From assembly GCF_001316105.1 (NCBI RefSeq), contig NZ_BBCP01000010.1, forward strand, positions 26,805-90,804: a stretch of DNA of 64,000 nt. Reading direction: 5' to 3'. The position numbers and the translations under genes are program-made. The notes below the pieces were generated by a model. That model was not told the DNA's origin, made no database searches, and saw nothing but the letters and a program-made list of their open reading frames with translations. Positions 31,707 through 42,452 of the stretch are shown one piece after another (position 1 is the first letter of the stretch; each line of letters begins with the position of its first letter). This DNA comes from Thermogymnomonas acidicola JCM 13583. GTDB lineage: Archaea; Thermoplasmatota; Thermoplasmata; Thermoplasmatales; Thermoplasmataceae.

Positions 31707-32864
31707 ATGGCTATACTGAGGGCTAACAACGGCATGGTCATGATGTCTGACCAGAAGACTGGAAACGTCACCATAGACATGAGCGGGAGGATGCTCTACG
31801 CGACCCTGGGCAGCAGGTCTTTCAAGCGCTACCTTGATGGCTCTGTCGTGGAGATGAAATGGGACAACGATGTCAGGGTCGTCGCAAGGCTGTCAGAGGA
31901 AGAATCAGCAGGTCTCATGGAGAACTGCATATCTGTGGCAGAGGAGTGCCTGCCACAGTCCGAGGGCGCAACCAGCGAGGCCATCAGGAAGTTCATATCC
32001 AGCGGCAGGGCGTCCCTGAAATCAGACGCTGAGGCTGTCTCCAACCTGTATTCGGGCGAGATACCGGTGCTACCTCCGGAGAGGTCGTTCTCTCTCTATG
32101 TGCAGCTGTCCACAGGCTGCAGGTGGAACAGGTGCTCGCTGTGCCAGGCGTATTCAGCTCGGAAGTCAGGTACAGGACACTGGACGAGTTCAGGGCACAT
32201 GTGGAAAAGGTCAAGGGTTTCTTCGGTCCAGGTCTTTCTGCCAGGTCATCTGTGCTCCTCGGGGACCCCCCCTCTGCGCTGAATGCTGAACAGAAGGTGC
32301 TGCTCTCCGCCCTCGACACTGTCAGGGAGACGTTCAACCTGCCCATATATTCTTTCATAGACCTGTTCACCATCCCGAAGAGCAAGAGCGTCATGCACTA
32401 CCAGGACATGAAGAGGCATGGCCTCGAGAAGGTCTATTTCCTCCTGGAGACCGGCAGCAACAGGGTGGTGAAGGCTTTCAGGAACCTCACCAACGTAACC
32501 GATGCCATAAACATAGTGAACAACCTTAAGACCGCAGGCCTCAACGTCGGCCTCATAGTCCTGGCTGGCACGGGTGGAAAGACGCTCAGCAGGGAACACG
32601 TGGAGGCCACTGCAGGCATAGTTGGGCAGATGCAGCTTGGAGAAGGGGGGGATAGCCTCTTCATATGCCCGGTGAGGGAGGACGAGGACAGTATCTACGC
32701 GGGTGAGATGGACAAGAGGGGGCCTTGTGAAGATGAGCCTGGAGGAGAAGTACAGGGAGGCGGACGAGCTCCTGAAGAGGATAAGGGAGGAGTACGAGAG
32801 CACAAACGGCAGGCCGCTCTCAGTCAAGGCGGCAAAGTACGACCTGCTGGAGAGCGTATTCTAG
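31707..32864 (+). CDS. Radical SAM protein (frameshifted)
   Basis: About 385 residues. The cluster motif reads STGCRWNRCSLCQ, a CxxxxCxxC arrangement that differs from the common CxxxCxxC by one residue and is found in the B12-independent and Elp3-like groups. After a frame change near 32155, conserved barrel parts follow: RTLDEFRAHVEKVKGFFG, LPIYSFIDLFTIPKSKSV, LEKVYFLLETGSNRVVKAF, and NNLKTAGLNVGLIVLAGTGG. A further break near 32720 leads to the C terminus LSVKAAKYDLLESVF. It follows the ABC permease by one base, so it may be the last gene of the PadR operon, perhaps modifying the exported compound. The exact substrate is unknown. Confidence 0.75.
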
Positions 32865-32867
32865 TGC

Positions 32868-33549
32868 TCACCCTATGACTGTTCCACCGTGCTCTTCGCC
32901 ACTGGATGCCTTCACGTATGCACCGAGGTCCCTGCCATCGATCACGTGCACCCTGATCGATGACCTCCTTGCAATCGTCAGTGCAGTTATGTCCATAAAA
33001 ACGTGCTGCCCTGCCCCCCCGGAGGCCTCGCGCATGGCCAGTTCGATGGCCTCTTCATATGTGAGGCTCCTGAGCTTCCTTGCACCCCCCCTGTCCTTCC
33101 TGGGGTCGGCAGTGTAGACCCCCATCAACTGATGTCGCGTTTATCATCACCCTGGAGCCGATCCTCTCCGCCAGCAGGGCGGAAACTGTGTCCGTGGTGT
33201 GGCCCGGTTCCGTGCCGCCCATGACCACGTACCTCTCCTGCCTGAGCAGCTTCGCGGCATCGTTGATGTTCTCCGGTATTTCCGTTGGTGCTCCGTCCAG
33301 GAGGGACGCTATTGCAAGCGCGTTCATCCTGGTGGCGTGGATACCTATCTCATCAAGGACGTTCTCGTTCACACCGGCAGGCCTTAGGGCGCCTATGTAC
33401 TCTCTAGCCAGTGCACCTCCGCCCACCACAATGCCCACCCTGTCCACAGGCAGGTCACGGAGCACGGAGGAGAGGTCCCTGATGAACTGCACGTCGAGGG
33501 AAGGCCTGGAAACAATTGAGCCGCCAAGCGATATGACGACGCACTTCAT
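32868..33549 (-). CDS. pyrH: UMP kinase, archaeal type
   Basis: An amino-acid-kinase-fold enzyme that phosphorylates [20 protein letters not shown] is the N-terminal phosphate loop, [15 protein letters not shown] the Gly-rich loop, and [20 protein letters not shown] the UMP-binding segment. The C-terminal part has [20 protein letters not shown] and [14 protein letters not shown]. The frame breaks near 33115, where five Gs stand for four in DGVYTADP. At about 228 residues it has the normal archaeal length. It is divergent from aRF1, sharing a 50-base promoter region, and converges with the radical SAM gene. Confidence 0.93.
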
Positions 33550-33565
33550 GCAACCTGTGGATCAA

Positions 33566-33585
33566 GGTTAAATACGATTATAAAC
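33566..33585. promoter_or_regulatory. Overlapping divergent promoters of pyrH and aRF1
   Basis: GTTAAATAC at 33568-33576 serves the minus-strand pyrH (GTATTTAAC), and GATTATAAAC at 33576-33585 serves the plus-strand aRF1. The two boxes abut, so the two genes may compete for initiation. Confidence 0.6.
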
Positions 33586-33598
33586 TTTCTTTGAAGTA

Positions 33599-34870
33599 AT
33601 GGCTTCAGACGACGTTCAGCTGCGAAGGTACGAGTTCAAGAAGGCCCTGCAGGAGCTGTCCGAACTGCGAGGCCGTGGGACCGAACTGATATCCCTCTAC
33701 ATCCCCCCCCGGACAAGCAGATATCGGATGTTGTCCAGTACCTGAGGGAAGAATACTCAACATCATCTAACATAAAGTCAAAGTCCACCAGGAAGAACGT
33801 GCTCTCAGCCATCGAATCGATAATGTCAAGGCTGAAATACTTCAAGCAGCCACCCGAGACCGGCCTGGTGTTCTTTGTTGGGCATGTGGCAACCAGGGGG
33901 GGCGACCAGACGGAGATGTACACGAAGATAATAGAGCCGCCCGAGCCCATACAGACTTTCATCTACAAGTGCGATTCCCAGTTCCACCTGGAGCCCCCCC
34001 TGATGTCCCAGCTGGAGGCCAAGGAGATGTACGGCCTCATAGTCATAGACAGGAAGGAGGCCACGGTGGGTTTCCTCAAGGGGGGGACAAACATCGTTGT
34101 GGTCTCCAACGAGCAGTCCCTTGTCCCCAGCAAGCACCACCAGGGCGGCCAGTCATCGCGACGTTACGAGAGGCTCATCGAGATAGCGGCGCATGAGTCT
34201 TCAAGAAGGTGGGGGGGACATAGCGAACAACGCCTTCATGCCTGTGATAAAGGACCTGAAGGCCGTCTTCATAGGCGGCCCGGGCGCCACAAAGGAGTAC
34301 TTCTTCGAGAGGGACTACCTGAGGAACGAGATAAAGCAGAAGGTCAAGGACCTCTTCGACATAGGCTACACAGACGAGACCGGGCTCAGGGAACTGGTGG
34401 CCAAGGCCTCGGAATCGATCAAGGACATGCAGATCTCCAGGGAGAGGGACCTCGTGAACAGGTTCCTGCAGGAGATAAAGAAGCCTGACGGCGGCCTGGC
34501 AGTCTACGGCGAGGCGGCGGTGAGGCAGGCACTGGAGGCCAAGGCGCTGGACACTGTCCTGCTCTCCGAGGGACTTAACAAGAGGAAGTACGTCTACAAG
34601 TGCCCCGCTTGCGGTTCAGAGAAGGAGTTCGTGAAGAGGCCGGACGAGGTGCCGACATGTGCCGCTGACGGTTCTGTGATGTCGCTGGAGAGGGAGGACG
34701 ACCTGGTGGAGATCATATACAACCTTGCGGATGCGTCCGGTGCCAGGGTGGAGATGATATCCGCAGACAGTGAGGAGGGCACCCTCCTCCTCAGGGCATT
34801 CGGCGGGATCGCCGGTATACTCCGCTACATACCAAAGGAGAGCCAGATGCAGTCCGTGCAGGGCCAGTGA
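33599..34870 (+). CDS. prf1: Peptide chain release factor aRF1 (frameshifted)
   Basis: Class I release factor that reads all three stop codons. [10 protein letters not shown] then [20 protein letters not shown] is the family N domain, including the NIKS motif in [26 protein letters not shown] holds the universal GGQ motif. The C domain carries a zinc pair ([11 protein letters not shown]) as in other archaea. The C8 run at 33703-33710 (expected six) and the G7 run at about 34209 (expected five, [11 protein letters not shown]) break the frame. Three further runs of seven add a Gly or Pro in frame (RGGDQ, EPPLM, KGGTN). Confidence 0.96.
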
Positions 34871-34876
34871 GCGGCA

Positions 34877-34885
34877 CAGATTTAT
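34877..34885 (+). promoter_or_regulatory. TATA box for the MFS gene at 34907
   Basis: AGATTTATG is centred 26 bases before the ATG at 34907, giving a leaderless start. Confidence 0.6.
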
Positions 34886-34906
34886 GGAGATATTCAATAC
34901 GAAGGT

Positions 34907-36154
34907 ATGTCTGACCCTGGAAGGCGGGCACTTGCATATACGTCACTAGCGCACTTCGTTAACGACGGGAACTTCTTCCTCTTCCCCCCCGTGCTCATAG
35001 CCTATTACGAGTCGATACCCGGGACAAAGGTTGTGGCCCTTGGCTCCGTGGCAATCATATACAACGTCCTCTCAGGCTTCCTGAGCACGCCCCCCCTCGG
35101 CAGGTACGCGGACAGGCACGACAGGGATTCGCTCCTCATATTCACCGGCCTCCTTCTTAACGCCGTTTCTGTCCTCATATTCATGCTTCCATTCGTCTAC
35201 CACTCGCTGCTCTTCCCACTCATCATAACTGGCTCTGTGGTGCTCGGTGTGGCCCAGTCTTTCTACCACCCGCTCGGTGCCTCTGTCCTCTCACATGTGT
35301 ATGATAAGCCACGGGCTTCAAAGGCCATGGGCACAAACCAGGCCTTCGGGAGCCTTGGCAGGGCTGTCACGCCATACCTGATCTCCTCTCTGATCCTGAT
35401 AGGCGGCGAGGTGCTGGGCCTGGGCATCTTCGCGGTCTACATGTTCGCCGCATCCTTCGTGACGCTTGCTGGTCTGCACTTCTTCAGCAGGTCAAGGTTC
35501 GCCGTAGCCCAGGGTAAGCCGGGTGTGGAGCAGCAGCCCACCGTTGAACCGTTCAGCAGGTACTCTGGTTTCGTGTATTTCCTCACGGCGGTGGTGTTCA
35601 TACGCTCCATGTTCATGCTTGCGGTGAACACCTACGTGCCCACTTACATGAGCGATATCTACCACAGCAAGTACCTGATGAGCTCCGTGCTGAGCGCGGG
35701 CCTCATAGTCTCTGTGGCGGGCGGCCCCCCCATCTTCGGCCGCGTGACCGCCAGCAGGGGGGGAGGCAGAACAACCATACTCGTGACTTCAGGCATTTCG
35801 GCCCTGGCGTTCCTCGCATTCATGCTCACCAGGGACATATACATCACAGGCGTTGCATACGCGGTGTTCGCCATGACCGCCTTCACCGGGTTCCCTGTGC
35901 TCATGGGCTATGTGAACGAGGTCGTGCCCAGGAGGTTCTCCACCACATCAAACGGCCTCGTGTGGGGGGGCCTGGGGGGGAACACCGTGGGCGGTGCGGC
36001 CGGCATAGGCGTCATGTCGCTCCTCCTCCTCTACCTGCCACTGGGCAGGGTGCTCTACATAATGATAGCCTTCGCTGCAGTATCCTTCGCCCTCACGCCT
36101 CTCCTACCGTCCAAAAAGAAGGTCTCCGCGGCCTCCGCCTCTGGTGCCAGGTGA
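34907..36154 (+). CDS. MFS transporter, FSR-like
   Basis: 415 residues, frame intact despite several C and G runs. It starts MSDPGRRALAYTSLAHFVND and has twelve hydrophobic segments, with ADRHDRDSLLIFTG in the helix 2-3 loop. SFYHPLGASVLSHVYDKPR and RASKAMGTNQAFGSLGRAVT are typical of the fosmidomycin-resistance-like branch of the major facilitator superfamily. Runs at about 34985, 35091, 35726, 35757 and 35965 are all in multiples of three from the expected length. The stop is TGA at 36152, and Elp3 follows about 100 bases later. Cargo unknown. Confidence 0.85.
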   Translation: MSDPGRRALAYTSLAHFVNDGNFFLFPPVLIAYYESIPGTKVVALGSVAIIYNVLSGFLSTPPLGRYADRHDRDSLLIFTGLLLNAVSVLIFMLPFVYHSLLFPLIITGSVVLGVAQSFYHPLGASVLSHVYDKPRASKAMGTNQAFGSLGRAVTPYLISSLILIGGEVLGLGIFAVYMFAASFVTLAGLHFFSRSRFAVAQGKPGVEQQPTVEPFSRYSGFVYFLTAVVFIRSMFMLAVNTYVPTYMSDIYHSKYLMSSVLSAGLIVSVAGGPPIFGRVTASRGGGRTTILVTSGISALAFLAFMLTRDIYITGVAYAVFAMTAFTGFPVLMGYVNEVVPRRFSTTSNGLVWGGLGGNTVGGAAGIGVMSLLLLYLPLGRVLYIMIAFAAVSFALTPLLPSKKKVSAASASGAR

Positions 36155-36251
36155 TACCGGCACCTGGCATTCCGTGAGAAGGGGGGGCGCCGGTAATCGA
36201 AGGCGAGGAGACCACAAGGCATATCTCCAGGGCGGCACTGCGGTATATGCC

Positions 36252-37843
36252 ATGCTCGGCGGTGGTGAGGCCGACTTCTTCCAGGAAATCCTCGCAATGA
36301 TAAGATCCGGCTCCATAAGGGACAAGGAGGCGCTACACAGGGCCAAGGTGCAGCTTGCAAGGAAGTACGGGCTAGGCTATATACCCGGGGGGGACGTGGA
36401 GATACTGCACTCCTCTGACCTGGGTGAGGGGGGGAGCGCGAACTCCTGAGGATAAAGAGGACCAGGACGATATCTGGCGTCTCAGTTGTTGCTGTCATGA
36501 CATCACCGGAACGCTGCCCCCCCCATGGCCGCTGCATATACTGCCCGGGCGGGTCGAGAACAACTCACCGCAGGCATACACGGGCTATGAGCCCGCGGCC
36601 CTGAGGGGGGGCCGCACCTACGCCTACGACCCTTACGAGCAGACGTTCAACAGGCTAAGGCAGCTTGAGACCATAGGCCACGACACCAGCAAGGTGGACC
36701 TTATAGTGATGGGGGGGGACGTTCACGGCCAGGCCTGAGGCTTACCAGAGGGAGTTCGTGAGGGGGGGCTGCCTCGACGCCATGAACAGGCAGCCCTCCT
36801 CTGGCCTGGAGGAGAGCATGCTGGTTAACGAGGACTCGGACAGGAGGTGCATTGGCCTCACGGTTGAAACGAAGCCTGACTGGTTCTTCGAGAGGGAGAT
36901 AGACCTCTCCCTCTCATACGGCACAACGAAGGTAGAACTGGGTGTGCAGATCATAAACGAGAGGGTGCTCAGGCTTAACGGGAGGGGCCACGGCGTCGGT
37001 GAGATTGTCAGGGCCACGCAGCTTGCCAGGGACGCTGGCCTTAAGATCGTATACCACGTGATGCCCGGCATGTACGGTGCCACCGAGGAAGACGACATGG
37101 AGAGCTTCAGGCTCATGATGGAGGACCCAAGGTTCATGCCTGACATGCTGAAGATCTACCCGACACTCGTGGTCAGGGGGGGTACCCCCCCGCTCTACGG
37201 CCTGTGGAGGAGCGGGAGGTACACTCCACCGGACACAGAGAGGGCCGTGAGGTTCCTCCAGTTTGTCCTCACGAACATAAAGCCCTGGGTCAGGATACAG
37301 AGGATCCAGAGGGACATACCCGTCAAGTTCATCTCCGCTGGGGGGGTGAAGAGGAGTGACATAAGGAACCTGGCGGAGAGGATGCTGGCGGAGAACGGGA
37401 TGTCAACAATGGAGATCAGGTCGAGGGAAGTGGGTAAGAGGGGGGGAACGGACCTGGAGGACTGCAGGCTCGTCAGGAGGGATTACATGGCCGCAGGTGG
37501 GAGGGAGGTCTTCCTCTCATACGAGACGGGAAGCGGGGGGGACATCGTAGGGTTCCTCCGCCTGAGGCTGCCTTCCGATATGGCCCACAGGAAGGAGGTA
37601 ATAGGCTCATCAATCGTCAGGGAGATAAAGGTCTTCGGTGAAGTGGTGCCGGTTGGCTCACGTCCGGAGGCAGAATGGCAGCACAGGGGCTTCGGCAAGG
37701 CTCTCATGGCGGAGGCTGAGAGGGTCAGTAGGGAGGAGTTCGGTGTCGGGAGGATCCTGGTAATCAGCGGCATAGGCGTGAGGAACTATTTCAGAAACAT
37801 GGGCTACGAGAGGCTGGGCCCGTACATGGCCAAGTCGCTGTGA
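36252..37843 (+). CDS. elp3: Elp3, tRNA wobble-uridine modification enzyme (frameshifted)
   Basis: Radical SAM plus GNAT protein that makes cm5U at position 34. The N terminus has [19 protein letters not shown]. The cluster motif reads [13 protein letters not shown] once frames are joined; the C8 run at 36517-36524 adds a Pro where CPHGRCIYC is expected. A missing G near 36552 restores the archaeal sequence [49 protein letters not shown] and [11 protein letters not shown] follow, then the GNAT domain ([20 protein letters not shown]) and [20 protein letters not shown]. The start at 36252 is the best fit to archaeal Elp3 length. Frames also change at about 36425, 36485 and 36725. Confidence 0.93.
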
Positions 37844-37885
37844 GGCAAGCAAGGGAAACTATTATACTTTAGGGCCAATGAAAAA

Positions 37886-37896
37886 CGTTTAAATAC
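37886..37896 (+). promoter_or_regulatory. TATA box of the kdp operon
   Basis: CGTTTAAATAC is centred 30 bases before the ATG of kdpF at 37921. No obvious operator repeat is seen beside it. Confidence 0.6.
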
Positions 37897-37920
37897 CGAG
37901 CGCCAATAAACATCGCGCAC

Positions 37921-38010
37921 ATGTTTGCAGCCTTCGCGGTGCTTGCTGCGGTTGTCCTGGGCATGGCCGTTTACCTGATATACACCATAGTGAGGGCAGA
38001 ACGCTTCTGA
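37921..38010 (+). CDS. kdpF: KdpF-like small membrane peptide
   Basis: A 29-residue peptide: MFAAFAVLAAVVLGMAVYLI then YTIVRAERF. One hydrophobic helix and a short basic tail, immediately before kdpA, match KdpF, the stabilising subunit of the Kdp potassium pump. It would be missed by size cut-offs. The start has the TATA box 30 bases upstream. Confidence 0.75.
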   Translation: MFAAFAVLAAVVLGMAVYLIYTIVRAERF

Positions 38011-38025
38011 AGGGGGGGATCTCTG

Positions 38026-39787
38026 ATGTCTTTCTGGACACAGCTCTTTCTCGAGAACAGGTTGTTGTCGGGCTCCCTTATTATCCTCATATATTTATTA
38101 ATCGTATCGGTTTCAGCCTACCTGTTCTCCGGCCACATAGCCAAGGTCTACAGGAGGAGAGGACAGTACTCCATGGGTATTCCAGCAGGGCCATAGCGCT
38201 GTTTGAGAGGATGCTGGGCCCAGTGGTCAGGAGGGAGATGAGGCTGAGGGAGTACCTGGAGGCAGTCCTGCTTGTCTCTGCATTTGCAGGCACTGTGTGT
38301 TTCCTCCTGCTGGTCTTCCAGCGGGACCTGCCATTTTCCTATGCGAACAACCACATGACCGTCTCACTGGCCTTCAACACGGTCACCAGCTTCCTGACAA
38401 ACACGGACCTTCAGCACTACTCCAACCCATTTGACCTGACCTATTTCAGCACGACGTTCGTGATAATTGGCCTCATGTTCTTCTCGCCCACGCTGGGCTT
38501 CGCTGTCTCAATGGCATTCATCAGGGGGCATACTGACGGACAAGGGGCACCTGGGGAACTTCTACCACGACTTCCTCGTGGCCTTCTTCGAGGTGGTGCT
38601 GCCGGCCACACTTGTTGTGACTGCGCTTCTCATAGCGCTGGGCGTGCCAGAGACGGTGCACACTTACCTCCTTGTGACACCGTTCTTCTCAAAGGGCGCT
38701 GTGAAGGTGCCCCCCCTGGGCCCTGTTGCCTCGCTGGAGGCCATAAAGAACATAGGCACGAACGGCGGTGGCTTCTACGGAGCGAATGCCGGGTACCCGT
38801 TCGAGGACCCCGACTGGGCCACGAACATAGTGGAATACGTGTCATTTAACCTGATACCTATGGCCTCTATCCTCTCACTTGGGAGGGTGTTCGAGAGCAG
38901 GAAGTTCGGCCTCATCCTCTACTCCGTCATAATGGCCTTCTACCTCTTCAGCGCTTACCTCTCCTTCTTCGGCGAGTACTTCGGGGTGCCACAGATAACC
39001 TCGCTGGGGACGCTCTTCACAGGCAACATGCTGGGCAAGGAGACCGCAATAGGGCTGTCGCAGAGCACGATCTTCCAGGTGGGTGCCACCATGACATCCA
39101 CAGGCGCGGCGAACGGCTCGATAATATCATACACGCCCGCCGGGGGGGTGCTGGGCATCCTGATACCTCTGCTCCTCAACGACCCCCTTGGCGGCGTCGG
39201 GACGTCCGTCCTAAATATATTCACTTACGTGATCTTCACCATGTTCATATCATCCCTGATGGTGGGCAAGCTCCCGGAACTCCTCACACTCAAGATAGGC
39301 TCCAAGGAGATCCGATATTCAACGCTCTCCCTCGTCACACACCCGCTCCTGGTCATAGTGCCTTTCGGTATCACCCTCATGCTGCCTGGCGTAATGTCGA
39401 CGTTCGTGAACTCCAGGCCTGACCAGATCACGCAGCTGCTCTACGAGTTCGCCACATCGGCTGCGAACAATGGCTCCGAGATGGGCGGCTTCGCAACGAA
39501 CAGCCCTTACTTCAACTACCTGGATGGGGTGATAATGCTCCTTGGCCGCTACCTCCTGATAGGCTTCCAGCTGGTCATAGCATACTCGTTCTCAACGCAG
39601 AAGGCCAAGGTGCAGGGGGGGAGAGGGCCATAGACCCGGGCACGAAGCTCTTCGGCTTCCTCCTCTTCTCGGTGATGCTACTAATCGGCCTGCTATCCTT
39701 CTTCCAATGCTGGTCCTTGGCCCGATACTCTCATGGGCTAAACTCTTCAATTTCGAGGTGCTGAAGTGGTCTCTCTTAAGGATATGA
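38026..39787 (+). CDS. kdpA: KdpA, potassium-transporting ATPase channel subunit (frameshifted)
   Basis: The potassium-binding subunit of the high-affinity KdpFABC pump. The N terminus has a hydrophobic helix; FNTVTSFLTNTDLQHYS is the first selectivity-filter repeat, IGTNGGGFYGANAGYPFEDP the second (TNGGG), and AANNGSEMGGFATNSPYFN the fourth. TMTSTGAANGS holds the third. The end is [17 protein letters not shown]. Frames change at about 38185, 38530 and 39625-39650. Its TGA overlaps the kdpB ATG (ATATGA). About 585 residues, the usual length. Confidence 0.95.
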
Positions 39788-41789
39788 AGGATGTTGCCTG
39801 ATAACGCTCAGGGACTTCGACCCCCCCAGGTATGAGGTCAGGAACCCAGTGATGTTCCTAACGGAGGCCTCCTTCGTTGTTGCGCTTGTCGCAACTCTGA
39901 GGCCAGCAATCTTCGACCTGCCCGTTACAGGCGCGTATCCCCCCCCACTTCTACGTTGCCGTGACCGTGCTGCTCTTCCTGACACTCCTGTTCAGCAATA
40001 TAAGCGAGGCCATGTCAGAGGGCAAGAGCAGGAAGATAGCGGAATCACTGAGGCGCCTGAAGAAGGAGGTCACGGCACACAAGGTCAGCGGTGACGTCAC
40101 GGTCGATGTGAAGTCAACTGAACTGAGGAAGGACGATGTGGTGGTGGTGAACAAGGACGAGGTGATACCAACAGACGGAGAGATCGTGAAGGGCTCCGGC
40201 TACGTGAACGAGGCAAACATAACTGGCGAGTCCAGGCCTGTCCTGAAGGTACTCGGTGACACAGTGACTGGCTCGACAGTACTCGTCACGGACAAAATAT
40301 GGGTGCGCGTGACCGCCAACCCTGGAGAGACCTTCCTAGACAGGATGATCGAGCTGGTGAGCAGTGCAACGAGGGAGAAGACGCCTAACGAGATAGCCCT
40401 CTCCTCAATCCTGTCCGGCCTCACACTGGTCTTCCTGGTGGTCGTGAGCGCAATATTTGCCGAGGCCAGGTTCGTGGGCATAGAGAGCAACATCATGATC
40501 CTGATCGTCCTCCTCATCGCCCTGATACCGACAACGATAGGGGGGGCCCTGCTGCCGGCCATAGGCATAGCGGCCATCAACAAGGTATCGGAGTACAACA
40601 TAATCGCGAAGAGCGGCAGGGCGGTGGAGAACGCGGGCGACATCGATACGATAATACTGGACAAGACGGGCACAGTGACAATAGGCGAGAGGGAGGCGGT
40701 GAGGTTCTTCCCGAACAACGGCGTTGACTACAGTGAGTTCGTGAGGGCCTGCCTCATGTGTTCCCTGCAGGACCAGACGAAGGAGGGCATGTCCATAGTC
40801 AGGCTGGCGCGGAGGGAGGGTGTGGACGTTAGGCCAGAGGAACTCCAGGGATACGAGTTCCAGCCCTTCTCAGCGGAGACGAGGTTCAGCGGCATTTCCA
40901 GGGACGGCGACTACATCGTGAAGGGTGCGCTGAAGACACTGAAGAAGAACTATGGCCTGGAGGACACGTTCATAGAGGCGCTCTGCAAGGAGATATCCAT
41001 GAGGGGAGGCACGGCGCTGCCCGTGGTGAGGAACGGCAGGTTCCTGGGCGTCATCGAACTTAACGACGTGCTCAAGCCAGGCATAAAGGAGAGGCTGGAC
41101 AGCCTGAAGAGGATGAACATAAAGACGATAATGTGCACGGGCGACGACGAGATAACAGCGCAGTACATCGCAAGGGAGAGCGGCATAGACGAGTATGTGG
41201 CCAACAGCACCCCCCCATGGACAAGTACCAGGTGGTGCTGTCTGAGAAGTCAAAGGAGCGCATGGTGGCCATGGTCGGGGGGGACGGCACGAACGATGCC
41301 CCTGCCTGGCCAAGGCAGACGTGGGGGGGCTGGCCATGAACAACGGCACGCAGGCGGCCAAGGACGCGGCGAACATGATAGACCTGGACAACGACCCCCA
41401 CTAAGCTGATGGACGTCATATTCCTAGGGAAGCAGATCCTCATAACAAGGGGGGGCTCGCTGACAACGTTCAGCATCGCAAACGATGTCTCGAAGTACTT
41501 CGTGATCATACCCGCCATGTTCTACATGTTCCCGCAGCTGGGCTTCATCAACATACTGGGCCTCACAGACCCGCTGGTGGCAATTACCGCGGCTCTCATA
41601 TTCAACACAGTGATCATCGTGGCCCTGATCCCACTGGCGCTCAGGGGGGGAGTCAGGTTCCGGCCGTCATCGCTGAACGAGCTGCTGAGGAGGAACACAC
41701 TGATCTATGGCATAGGTGGCGTGATAACGCCCTTCGTAGCGATAAAGATCATATACGTGCTCATGGTGCTGGGGGGTGTCCACTGGTGA
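39784..41789 (+). CDS. kdpB: KdpB, potassium-transporting P-type ATPase (frameshifted)
   Basis: P-type ATPase subunit. [15 protein letters not shown] is the actuator TGE motif, and [11 protein letters not shown] holds the phosphorylated Asp. [14 protein letters not shown] and the hinge [20 protein letters not shown] complete the P domain. The G7 run at 41277-41283 puts an extra Gly just before GDGTND. One C seems missing near 39799 (it should read [15 protein letters not shown]) and another near 41303. The C7 run at about 41210 (expected five) also shifts the frame. The stop overlaps the GTG start of kdpC. Confidence 0.96.
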
Positions 41790-42452
41790 AGCCCTCTGAG
41801 TACGCAAGGGTGTTCGCCTTTGTGGTGGCCTTCCTCTTCATCTTCGGCTTTGTTGTGCCTACTGCCATATCCCTCCTCACACAGCAGGTCGAGCCCTTCC
41901 AGGCAGAGGGGGTACCCGGTGGAGATAGACGGGCACGTGTACGGCAGTTACCTTCTGGCGGAGGCCTTTAACTCCTCTATCTTCTTCCATCCCAGGCCTT
42001 CTGCCATAGGCTACAACCTATCACAGTCTGGCAGTTACCCGTACTCTCCCGGGAACCCGGAGCTGACGAACCTGACCATAAAGTATATAGAGGAGTTCCT
42101 TGAGGAGAACCCGGGCGTGAACGTGTCGCAGATACCGTACGCCATGGTATCCTATTCGGCCTCTGGCCTTGACCCGGATATACCGGTGCAGGGTGCGTAC
42201 CTCCAGATCCCCCCCAGGGTCTCCACCAACCTATCCCTCCTCCTATCCAACACATCGCTGCACATGTCGAGGCGGGAGGCCTCTGCATACCTGTACGGCC
42301 TTGTCAACTCCTCAGTGCAGCAGAACTTCCCCCCCCTCTTCGGGACATACTATGTCAACGTGGTCTGGCTGAACGTGCAGATAATAAAGCTGCTGATGGA
42401 CGCAGGCATTGTGGGCCCTGCGTCCCTGTCCTCCGGTAGATTCACCTCTTGA
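41786..42452 (+). CDS. kdpC: KdpC, potassium-transporting ATPase C subunit (frameshifted)
   Basis: One N-terminal membrane helix ([20 protein letters not shown]) and an extracytoplasmic domain rich in NxS/T sites. [20 protein letters not shown] and RPSAIGYN match the 'FHxRPS' KdpC motif, and SASGLDPDI corresponds to the family's [25 protein letters not shown] is near the end. The frame breaks at about 41908. It begins at a GTG overlapping the kdpB stop and ends ten bases into the opposite Usp gene. Confidence 0.92.

Noticed and set aside
32868..33128. Separate small gene on the minus strand after pyrH
   Set aside because: It continues the UMP kinase fold once one G is removed near 33115.
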